47,997 nt of DNA. Source: Anaerolineaceae bacterium. GTDB taxonomy: Bacteria; Chloroflexota; Anaerolineae; Aggregatilineales; Phototrophicaceae. The position numbers and the translations under genes are program-made. This document shows positions 17,988-25,310 of this stretch, piece after piece (within the stretch, counting starts at the first letter, position 1; every line of letters starts with the position of its first letter). The stretch spans positions 1-47,997 of the forward strand of contig JAPOVC010000027.1 of the NCBI GenBank assembly GCA_026708325.1, in the 5' to 3' direction. The notes below the pieces were generated by a model, which did not search any database, had not been told where the DNA came from, and saw nothing but the letters and a program-made list of their open reading frames with translations.

Positions 17988-18323
17988 ATGAACACGGAAA
18001 CCGTCACTATCAGACGCATCGGGCCCACGTCGGCGCTGAAATTCGGCGCGGTCGTCGGGCTGGTCGTCGGCGTGCTCTATTTTGTGCTGGCGCTGTTTTC
18101 CGTCATCGAAATCCGCGGCACTGTTGAACGGCTGGTCATGCTTGTGATGTTCCTGTTCATTGGTGTGCTGGCTGGCGGACTGTCGGGCCTGGTCGGCGCC
18201 TGGGTCTACAACATCGCGCTCAACCTGACCGGCGGCCTGCAGCTGGAGGTCAGCTTCGGACGCGACGAAAAGGACGGGGGCGTCCCGCCCGCCATCGGCA
18301 GCATGATGTCGCACGACGAATGA
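17988..18323 (+). CDS. DUF3566-type transmembrane protein
   Basis: A 111-residue protein with two hydrophobic segments (about residues 18-40 and 49-75). The opening VTIRRIGPTSALKF and the closing LVGAWVYNIALNLTGGLQLEV match the DUF3566 pattern as I know it. Family members in other bacteria are small membrane proteins of unknown role. Its stop overlaps the elp3 start in an ATGA, so the two are translationally coupled. The 83-base gap to the divergent Trm9-like gene must hold both promoters; CATAAT at 17962-17967 is the best -10 candidate for this side. Confidence 0.75.
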   Translation: MNTETVTIRRIGPTSALKFGAVVGLVVGVLYFVLALFSVIEIRGTVERLVMLVMFLFIGVLAGGLSGLVGAWVYNIALNLTGGLQLEVSFGRDEKDGGVPPAIGSMMSHDE

Positions 18324-20134
18324 GCCGCCGCCGGCCGCCGCGGACCCTCGAACTGGACGAGACGCAACGCGCGCAGTTGCTGCCGCTGCTGCATGAAATC
18401 GTCGCGGCGGAAAACCTCTCGCCGAAGCGGCTTAACCGCCTGCAACGCCGTTACCCCAAACCGGAGGGCGGCCTGTACAGCCGCAGCGACCTCATCCAGG
18501 CCTGGCGCGAACTGGCCGGGACGGGGGGTCTGCCGACCAGCGGGGAGCGCGGGGACGTGCTGCTGCGCCTGCGCCGCAAGCCGCAGCGCAGCGCTTCCGG
18601 CGTGACGCCGGTCAGCATCCTGACGCGGCCGCACCCCTGCCCGGGCGAATGCATCTTCTGCCCGGCGGACGTGCGCATGCCCAAGAGCTACCTGGCCGAC
18701 GAACCGGGCGCGCAGCGCGCCGAGCAGAACGCCTTCGACCCCTACTTGCAGACCTGGACGCGCCTGCAGACCTACTGGCACACCGGTCACCCCACCGACA
18801 AGATCGAACTCATCATCCTCGGCGGCACCTGGTCATTCTACCCGGAGCACTACCAGGTCTGGTTCATCAAACGGGCCTTCGACGCCCTGCACGACTACGG
18901 CCGCGGCGTCGACCGCCGCGCGGAGGTGCTGGAGGCACTGGCGGCGGAGTCCGCGCTGCACCCTGAGGCGCCGCGCGTCAACGCGCAGGTGGACGGCCTG
19001 GTCATGCAGCGCAACTACAACCAGGTGGTGGGGGAGGTCTGGCGCGGCGAGTTGCAGCGCTCGCCCCTCAGCGAGTACGCGACCTGGGAGGAACTTGAAG
19101 CGGCGCACAGGGAGAACGAGACGGCGCCCTGCCGCTGCGTCGGCCTGGTGATCGAGACGCGGCCCGACCACATCAGCGAAGACGAGGTGCTGCGCGTGCG
19201 GCGTCTGGGCTGCACCAAGGTGCAGATCGGCATACAGAGCCTGAACGACAATGTGCTGGCGGCCAACCGCCGCGGCCATGACGTGGCCGCCACTCGACGC
19301 GCCCTGCGTCTGCTGCGGCGGGCGGGCTTCAAGATCCACGCGCACTGGATGCCCAACCTTTACGGCTCAACGCCTGACGAGGACGTCGTCGATTTTGCGC
19401 GCCTTTTCGACGACGGGGACTTCCGCCCGGATGAACTCAAGATCTATCCCTGCTCGCTGATCGAGAGCGCGGAACTGATGCAGCGTTACGAGGATGGCAG
19501 CTGGCGGCCCTATTCGCACGACGAACTGCTGGAGGTGTTGACGGCCTGCCTGCGTCGCACGCCGGAATATTGCCGCCTGACGCGCGTCATCCGCGACATC
19601 CCCTCCACCGATATCGTGGTGGGCAACCAGTTGACCAACTTCCGTCAGATCGCCGAGGCGGAACTGGCCGGCGCGGGTGAGCGCAGCCGCGATATCCGCG
19701 CGCGCGAAATCCGTCACCGCCAGGTGCGGGCGGAGGATCTGCAGCTGGACGAACAGCGTTACCGGACCTCCAGCAGCGAGGAAGTCTTTCTGCAGGTCAT
19801 CACGCCGGAGCGCGACATCGCGGCCTTCCTGCGCCTGTCGCTGCCGACGGACCCGCCCCTCAGCGGCGAACTGCAGGACGCGGCCATGGTGCGCGAGGTG
19901 CACGTCTACGGCCAGTCGCTGCGCCTCGGCGAGGCCGCCGCCGGCGTCGCGCAACATGCCGGACTGGGCACGCGTTTGCTGGAACGGGCGGCCGACCTCG
20001 CGCGCCAGGCCGGTTACGCGCGTCTGGCAGTCATCTCGGCGACGGGCACGCGCGATTACTACCGGCGCCGCGGCTACGTCGACGGCGAACTCTATCAGTG
20101 GCGCGAACTGGCCCGGGAGGCGGCCGCCACCTGA
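18320..20134 (+). CDS. elp3: Elp3-family radical SAM/GNAT tRNA U34 carboxymethyltransferase
   Basis: Elp3 uses a radical-SAM iron-sulfur site and acetyl-CoA to install a carboxymethyl group on C5 of tRNA uridine 34. The cluster cysteines are Cys107, Cys111 and Cys114 in HPCPGECIFCP. The radical-SAM core continues through LILGGTWSFYP, IETRPDH and RRLGCTKVQIGIQS. The C-terminal GNAT domain is intact, with QHAGLGTRLL and ISATGTRDYYRRRGY. At 604 residues the protein is full length. Bacterial Elp3, including that of Dehalococcoides, is known to act without the other Elongator subunits. It is coupled by ATGA overlap to the DUF3566-type gene. Confidence 0.93.
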   Translation: MSRRRPPRTLELDETQRAQLLPLLHEIVAAENLSPKRLNRLQRRYPKPEGGLYSRSDLIQAWRELAGTGGLPTSGERGDVLLRLRRKPQRSASGVTPVSILTRPHPCPGECIFCPADVRMPKSYLADEPGAQRAEQNAFDPYLQTWTRLQTYWHTGHPTDKIELIILGGTWSFYPEHYQVWFIKRAFDALHDYGRGVDRRAEVLEALAAESALHPEAPRVNAQVDGLVMQRNYNQVVGEVWRGELQRSPLSEYATWEELEAAHRENETAPCRCVGLVIETRPDHISEDEVLRVRRLGCTKVQIGIQSLNDNVLAANRRGHDVAATRRALRLLRRAGFKIHAHWMPNLYGSTPDEDVVDFARLFDDGDFRPDELKIYPCSLIESAELMQRYEDGSWRPYSHDELLEVLTACLRRTPEYCRLTRVIRDIPSTDIVVGNQLTNFRQIAEAELAGAGERSRDIRAREIRHRQVRAEDLQLDEQRYRTSSSEEVFLQVITPERDIAAFLRLSLPTDPPLSGELQDAAMVREVHVYGQSLRLGEAAAGVAQHAGLGTRLLERAADLARQAGYARLAVISATGTRDYYRRRGYVDGELYQWRELAREAAAT

Positions 20135-20142
20135 ACGGCCGC
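20120..20142 (+). other. Hairpin at the elp3 stop codon
   Basis: GCGGCCG (20120-20126) and CGGCCGC (20136-20142) are perfect complements around the TGA stop region. There is no T run, so at most it is a weak terminator between elp3 and murJ. Confidence 0.4.
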
Positions 20143-20148
20143 TTGCGC

Positions 20149-20154
20149 TATACT
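20149..20154 (+). promoter_or_regulatory. -10 box upstream of murJ
   Basis: TATACT in the context GCGCTATACTGCGGCGG lies 36 bases before the TTG start of murJ and is nearly identical to the dnaN promoter -10 region. No clear -35 hexamer is seen 16-18 bases upstream. Confidence 0.45.
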
Positions 20155-20189
20155 GCGGCGGATTCCGGACCGCCAGCAGGGAGTCGCGT

Positions 20190-21881
20190 TTGACCCGCCA
20201 TGCGGCTCCGCCGGAGCCCCCGGACAGCCAGGAAACCCGTCAGGAGAGCGACCTGGGGGTGGCGCGCGCCACCGGTCTGCTGGCGCTGGGCAACGTCTCC
20301 AGCCGCGTGCTGGGCCTGGCGCGGGAAGTCACGCTGGCCAATCTCTTCGGCGCCAGCGCCGCCATCGACGCCTTCAACGTGGCCATCATCGCGCCGCGCG
20401 CGCTCTACGACCTGCTGATCGCCGGCCACGTCAACAGCGCCATCATTCCCGTGTTGAGCGAGGTCGTGACGCGCGACGGACGGCGCGAGATGTGGCGCCT
20501 CTTCGCGGCGCTCTTCAGCGTGGTGACGGTGCTGCTGGCCCTGCTGGTTCTGCTGCTGGAGCTCTTCGCGCCGCAGGTGGTGTCGCTCTTTGGCGGCGGC
20601 GGCCTGTCGCCACAGACCTTTGAACTGGCCACCGCGCTGCTGCGTCTGACGGCGCCGGCACTGCTCTTCCTCGGCTGGTTCAGCCTCTTCGCCGGCGCGC
20701 TCTACGCCCTGCGACTGTTCCTGTGGCCGGCCTTCGCCGGCGCGGTGTTCAACGCCGGCATTGTGCTGACCATGCTGACGCTGGTGCCGCCGCTGCAGCC
20801 CGTGGCGGGCGCGGACGCCGGCGCAGTTGGCCAGATGCTGGCCCGGCCGCAGGACGCCATCATGGTGGCGGCGCTGGGCTGGCTGGCCGGCGCGCTGTTG
20901 CAGATGGCGCTGCAGTTTCCCGGCCTGTGGCAGGCGCGGCTGCAGTTGCAGCTGGTCTGGCGGCACCCCGCGCTGCGGCAGATCGCACGGCTTTACGCGC
21001 CGGTGATGTTTTCGCTGCTGCTGGACGCGCTGGTCATCCGCGCCGTCAGCTACAACCTGGCGACGCGCAGCCCCCAGGGGGAAGGGGCGCTGGGCTACAT
21101 GGCCTGGGCCACCACGCTGACGCAGTTTCCCCAGGGTCTGGTGGCCACGGCCATCAGCCTCGCCATTTTGCCCACGCTGTCGCGCCAGGCGGCGCGCATG
21201 ACGGAGGCGGCGCGCGCGGCCTTCCGCGACACCCTCGGCCTGGGTCTGCGCCTGGTCATCACGCTGATCCTGCCGGCGACGACCGCGCTCTTCGTGCTGG
21301 CCACGCCCGTCATCGTGCTGCTCTTCGAGCATGGCGCCTTCACCGCCTCGGATACGGCGATCACGGCGACGGCGCTGCGCCTGTATCTGCCGGGTCTGCC
21401 CTTCGCCGCGCTGGACCTGCTGCTGGTCTACGCCTTTTACGCCCGTCAGGACACCCTGACGCCGGCCCTGGTGGGCGCGCTCAGCCTGGCGGTCTACATG
21501 CTGGTGGCGATTCTGCTCTTTCCCACCCTGGGCCTCTTCAGCCTGATGATCGCCGACAGTGTCAAGCATTTCGTGCACGCCGCGATCTGCGGGTTCATCC
21601 TGGCGCGGCGCGTCGAGGGGCTCGGCCGGCAAAGGCTGTGGACCACCTTCGCCCGCTCCGGCCTGGCGTCGCTGCTGACGGGCCTGGCGGTCTGGCTGCT
21701 GCTGCCGCCGCTGACGCTGCGCATCGGCTCGGGCACCCTGCTGGCGGAGATCCTGCTGTTGCTGCTCGGCGGCGGGGTCTTCGCGCTGGCTTTCGCCCTG
21801 CTGGCCTGGGGACTGCGTCTGCAGGAGTTGCGCTGGCTGTGGCGCCTGGTGACGCAACGCATTCGGGGAGATGCGGCATGA
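20190..21881 (+). CDS. murJ: Lipid II flippase MurJ
   Basis: MurJ moves lipid II, the peptidoglycan precursor, across the cytoplasmic membrane. The 563-residue protein has about 14 hydrophobic segments. Its early motif ARATGLLALGNVSSRVLGLAREV and the following FGASAAIDAFNVA fit the MVF family, as do LLFEHGAFTASDT and YLPGLPFAALDLLLVYAFYA. TTG at 20190 is taken as start, with AGGGAG at 20178-20183. An out-of-frame ATG follows within 12 bases. The stop overlaps the glutaminyl cyclase start by 4 bases. Confidence 0.9.
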   Translation: MTRHAAPPEPPDSQETRQESDLGVARATGLLALGNVSSRVLGLAREVTLANLFGASAAIDAFNVAIIAPRALYDLLIAGHVNSAIIPVLSEVVTRDGRREMWRLFAALFSVVTVLLALLVLLLELFAPQVVSLFGGGGLSPQTFELATALLRLTAPALLFLGWFSLFAGALYALRLFLWPAFAGAVFNAGIVLTMLTLVPPLQPVAGADAGAVGQMLARPQDAIMVAALGWLAGALLQMALQFPGLWQARLQLQLVWRHPALRQIARLYAPVMFSLLLDALVIRAVSYNLATRSPQGEGALGYMAWATTLTQFPQGLVATAISLAILPTLSRQAARMTEAARAAFRDTLGLGLRLVITLILPATTALFVLATPVIVLLFEHGAFTASDTAITATALRLYLPGLPFAALDLLLVYAFYARQDTLTPALVGALSLAVYMLVAILLFPTLGLFSLMIADSVKHFVHAAICGFILARRVEGLGRQRLWTTFARSGLASLLTGLAVWLLLPPLTLRIGSGTLLAEILLLLLGGGVFALAFALLAWGLRLQELRWLWRLVTQRIRGDAA

Positions 21882-22801
21882 AAGCGCTGTTGCGCATGAC
21901 TCTGGTTCTGACGCTTGCGGTCCTGGTATCTGGAACGCTGGCCGAAGAAGACAACGAAGCCGGCTCCTGGACCCTGCTGCAGGTGGAGGTGCTGGCGACG
22001 TATCCGCACGACCCGATGGCCTTCACCCAGGGCCTGTTGTGGCACAACGGTTATCTCTACGAGAGCATCGGCCGTTACGGACACTCGGCGCTGCGTCAGG
22101 TCGACCTGGAGAGCGGCGAGGTCATGCGGGATGAAGAGACGGGACAGTTGAAGGAAATCTCGCTGCGGCACTTGCCGGTCTTCGCCGAAGGCCTGGCGCT
22201 GGCGAGTGGGCGTCTCTACCAGCTCACCTGGCGCGAAGAGGTCGCCCTGCACTACAACCTCGACTTTTTCACGGAGGGCGCGGCGTTTCAGTACGGCGCG
22301 CTGCCCTACGAGGGGGAGGGCTGGGGCCTGTGTTACGACGGCGAAGCGCTGGTGATGAGCGACGGCAGCGCCACGCTGGTCCGGCGCGACCCGAAGGACT
22401 TCAGCCTGCTGGAAGAGCTCCCGGTCACCCTGGAGGGCGCGCCGCTGAGTGAATTCGTGTCGTATGACGAGCAGGTGCTGCCGCTGTCAGAAAGGGAGTC
22501 AGGGCTGGTCTATGCGCAACTGGAGCTGCTCAACGAACTGGAGTGCGTGGAGGGTCTGGTCTACGCCAACGTCTGGCTCAGCGAGTTGATCCTCGTCATT
22601 GACGGGGCCAGCGGGGAAGTGCGTTCGATCATCGACGCCAGCGGCCTGCTGCCGATGGAGGAACAGGCGGAGGCCGACGTCCTCAACGGCATCGCCTGGC
22701 TGCCGGAACGGGAGACCTTCCTTCTGACCGGCAAGCTGTGGCCCACGCTCTTCGAGGTGCGCCTTGTGCCGGTGGAGGGCGCAGAAGCGGATGACTCGTA
22801 A
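21878..22801 (+). CDS. Glutaminyl-peptide cyclotransferase (plant/bacterial-type beta-propeller)
   Basis: This 307-residue exported protein has a signal peptide in its first 22 residues, with likely cleavage after SGTLA. The motifs YPHDPMAFTQGLLWHNGYLYESIGRYGHS and NELECVEGLVYANVW, and the late VLNGIAW, are those of the plant-type glutaminyl cyclase fold, a five-bladed propeller. The enzyme converts N-terminal glutamine of exported proteins to pyroglutamate. The start codon overlaps the murJ stop (ATGA). The middle part, between residues about 95 and 180, is more diverged than usual. Confidence 0.85.
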   Translation: MKALLRMTLVLTLAVLVSGTLAEEDNEAGSWTLLQVEVLATYPHDPMAFTQGLLWHNGYLYESIGRYGHSALRQVDLESGEVMRDEETGQLKEISLRHLPVFAEGLALASGRLYQLTWREEVALHYNLDFFTEGAAFQYGALPYEGEGWGLCYDGEALVMSDGSATLVRRDPKDFSLLEELPVTLEGAPLSEFVSYDEQVLPLSERESGLVYAQLELLNELECVEGLVYANVWLSELILVIDGASGEVRSIIDASGLLPMEEQAEADVLNGIAWLPERETFLLTGKLWPTLFEVRLVPVEGAEADDS

Positions 22802-22867
22802 GTCTTTGTTCACATCCCTGCGCCATACTGCAGCTGTGGACGAAAACCCTGCAGAGGGAGAACCATC

Positions 22868-24922
22868 ATGCGAATGCGTTTAATGTTCCGCTTGGCGCTG
22901 CTGCTCGTGCTGATGACGGGCGTCACGTCGGCCCTGGCTCAGGAGGCGGACAGCAGCTACGCCGCCAACCCGCAATATCCCGCGCCGACATTCCCCTGGG
23001 GCCTCGACTGGCTCAACGTGCCGGCGCCGCTGAACTGGTCGGACCTGCGCGGCAAGATCGTCATTCTCGACTTCTGGACCTACGGCTGCATCAACTGCAT
23101 CCACATGATCCCGGTGCTGGAGCGCCTGGAGCAGAAATACGCCGACGAACTGGTGGTCATCGGCGTGCATTCGGCCAAGTTCGAAAACGAGGGGCAGACG
23201 GAAAACATCCGTCAGATCGTGCAGCGCTACGAGATTCACCATCCGGTCATCAATGACCACGGCTTCCAGGTCTGGGGGCAATGGCGGCCCTACGGCGTCA
23301 ACGCCTGGCCGACCTTCGCCGCCATCGACCCGCGCGGCAACGTCCTCGCCGTGCAGTCCGGCGAAATTCCCTACGAGGGTTTTGTCAACGTAATCGACGG
23401 GATGATCGCCTACTTTGACAGCACCGGCGAACTGGACCGTACGCCGTTGAAACTGGAGCTTGAAACCGATCGCCTGGCGACGACGGCGCTGGCCTTCCCC
23501 GGCAAGGTGCTGGCGGACGAGGCCGGCGGACGTCTCTTCATCAGTGACAGCAACAACCACCGCGTCGTCATCGCCGACCTGGAGAGCCACGAGGTGCTGG
23601 AGGTCATCGGCAGCGGCGAGCGCGGTCTGCTGAACGGCGACCTGGCGCAGGCGCGCTTTGACAAGCCCCAGGGCATGACCCTGGTGGGCGAGATGCTCTA
23701 CGTCGCGGACGTCAACAACCACGCGATTCGCGCCGTCGACCTGGGGGCGGGCCGCGTCGATACCGTGGCCGGCACCGGCGCCAAGTCGCTTGTCTGGCCG
23801 GCGGTGAGCGGGCCGGCGCTGACAACGCCGCTATCCAGCCCCTGGGACGTGGAGGCCGGTACGGATGGTACGCTCTACATCGCGATGGCGGGCCGGCACC
23901 AGCTCTGGTCGCTGGACATGGGCAGCGGCGAGGTGGGCCCGCTGGTCGGCAGCGGCCGCGAAGGTCTGCTGGACGGGCCCTTCAGCGAGGCGCAGCTGGC
24001 GCAGCCCAGCGGCCTGCACTTCGTGGACGGCCAGCTGTACTTCGCCGACAGCGAATCGAGCAGCATCCGCGTGGCGGACACGCTCAGCGCTGAAGTGCAT
24101 ACCCTGGCCGGGCCGACGGACAACAACCTCTTCATCTACGGCGACGTGGAAGGGTCGGTGGGCGAGTCGCGGCTGCAGCATGCCCTGGGCGTGACCGGCG
24201 ACGGCATGGGCGGTCTCTACGTGGCCGATACCTACAACAGCCGCATCAAGCACCTCGACCCGCAGGAGATGCTGCTGGGCAACCTTTACGGCCTGGGCGG
24301 GTCGGGCGGCTATCGCGACGGCGACGCCTCGATCGCGGCCTTTGACGAGCCGGGCGGCCTGAGTTACGCGACGGGTGTGCTTTACGTGGCGGATACCAAC
24401 AACCACAGCATCCGCATCATCGACGTGGCCGATGGCGCCGTCAGCACACTCAATTTCAGCAATCCGGAGCGCTTGCAGATCGCCGGCCGGCCCACGGTCA
24501 TCGCGGGCAATGCCGCCGCCGGGCTGCAACTGCGCCTGCCGCAGCAGAGCCTGGCGCCCGGCGAGGGCGAGATCGAGCTGGACATCATCCTGCCGGAAGG
24601 CTTCAAACTCAATGACCTGGCGCCCTTCAGCAGCGAGTGGAGCAGCGGCGGCGAGGCGGTCGTCATCGATGAGGAGAATCTGCAGCAATTCCTGCATGAA
24701 CCGGAGTTGCCGCTGCGCGTGCCGGTGACGCTGCAGGCGGGCGAGGACCTGCTGCGCGGCGACCTGACGATTTACTACTGCGAGGCAATCCGCGACAGCC
24801 TGTGTTTCATCGAGCGGGTGAGCCTGGAGGCGCCGCTCAACGTGGCGGAAGGCGGGGGCGACACGAGCATCCTGCTGCAGCACGCCATCGTACCGCCGAC
24901 GGTGACGGCCGGCGGCTTCTGA
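22868..24922 (+). CDS. Exported thioredoxin-like/NHL-repeat protein (NHLRC2-like)
   Basis: A 684-residue protein with a signal peptide (cleavage probably after ALAQ), a thioredoxin-like domain carrying CINC at residues 74-77 within FWTYGCINCIHM, and a propeller of NHL repeats such as ISDSNNHRVVIADL, VADVNNHAIRAVDL and VADTYNSRIKHLD. A C-terminal domain resembling thiol:disulfide interchange N-terminal domains follows. The architecture is that of NHLRC2-like proteins; CINC replaces the usual CGPC or CCINC pattern. A redox or binding role outside the membrane is likely, but the substrate is unknown. AGGGAGAACC precedes the ATG. Confidence 0.88.
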   Translation: MRMRLMFRLALLLVLMTGVTSALAQEADSSYAANPQYPAPTFPWGLDWLNVPAPLNWSDLRGKIVILDFWTYGCINCIHMIPVLERLEQKYADELVVIGVHSAKFENEGQTENIRQIVQRYEIHHPVINDHGFQVWGQWRPYGVNAWPTFAAIDPRGNVLAVQSGEIPYEGFVNVIDGMIAYFDSTGELDRTPLKLELETDRLATTALAFPGKVLADEAGGRLFISDSNNHRVVIADLESHEVLEVIGSGERGLLNGDLAQARFDKPQGMTLVGEMLYVADVNNHAIRAVDLGAGRVDTVAGTGAKSLVWPAVSGPALTTPLSSPWDVEAGTDGTLYIAMAGRHQLWSLDMGSGEVGPLVGSGREGLLDGPFSEAQLAQPSGLHFVDGQLYFADSESSSIRVADTLSAEVHTLAGPTDNNLFIYGDVEGSVGESRLQHALGVTGDGMGGLYVADTYNSRIKHLDPQEMLLGNLYGLGGSGGYRDGDASIAAFDEPGGLSYATGVLYVADTNNHSIRIIDVADGAVSTLNFSNPERLQIAGRPTVIAGNAAAGLQLRLPQQSLAPGEGEIELDIILPEGFKLNDLAPFSSEWSSGGEAVVIDEENLQQFLHEPELPLRVPVTLQAGEDLLRGDLTIYYCEAIRDSLCFIERVSLEAPLNVAEGGGDTSILLQHAIVPPTVTAGGF

Positions 24923-25060
24923 CCCGCGCTTCAGCGGCGGCCATTCCCTGGATTGGCCGCCGCTGTCGTACTCGACGATGTGACGTCGAGAGCCGGAATT
25001 GCGAATTTCAGGCGGGGCAGGTCGCGGCCTGGCACATGGGCCGCGGCCAACTCGTCGTCT
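24911..25060. repeat. Left copy of a ~150-bp direct repeat; decayed 3' end of the FAD oxidase gene
   Basis: Bases 24911-25060 align with 27051-27200 with only small gaps, at roughly five of six positions over the second two-thirds. Read on the minus strand, the left copy encodes DELAAAHVPGRDLPRLKFA, matching GELAAAHVLGRDLPCPEFA at the C-terminus of the oxidase gene. It also includes the last codons and stop of the NHLRC2-like gene. The oxidase fragment has no start and is not a gene. Confidence 0.85.
24932..24965 (+). terminator. Hairpin after the NHLRC2-like gene
   Basis: CAGCGGCGGCCA (24932-24943) and TGGCCGCCGCTG (24954-24965) form a perfect 12-bp stem with a 10-base loop, 9 bases after the stop codon. 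There is no T run, so it is either a weak bidirectional terminator or an mRNA-protecting stem. Confidence 0.55.
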
Positions 25061-25310
25061 GTGCGCCCACCCTCATTTCCATCCATCAAAAGCAACCTGA
25101 ATCCGCCCAATGCAGGCACTAATCTGGCCCTGGTCCGCGCCGCCATCCTTTCGCCGCCTTGAGGTCACGGTCGAAGTCCTGGTGTCGACCGGGGCTGCCG
25201 GGGATGGCGGCCTGCGGGCCGGGATGTGGGGAGATGCGGGCCAACGCCCCCCAATGATCCGTGCTACGATCTATTGATAGTTATTCAGTGGCGGCAGGCA
25301 GGAGATGGAA
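24966..25310. other. Intergenic region before the exported propeller-like gene
   Basis: The first 95 bases belong to the decayed direct repeat. The remaining 250 bases are unique, with no convincing gene. TACGAT at 25265-25270 is a possible -10 for the next gene, but no matching -35 is visible. Confidence 0.5.

Noticed and set aside
20148..21857. A 569-codon minus-strand frame opposite murJ
   Set aside because: Gln/Arg-rich shadow of a membrane protein gene with no domain or ribosome site.
24931..25146. A 71-codon minus-strand frame in the gap before the exported protein
   Set aside because: It is the decayed duplicate of the oxidase C-terminus with no ribosome site, so it is recorded as a repeat and not as a gene.
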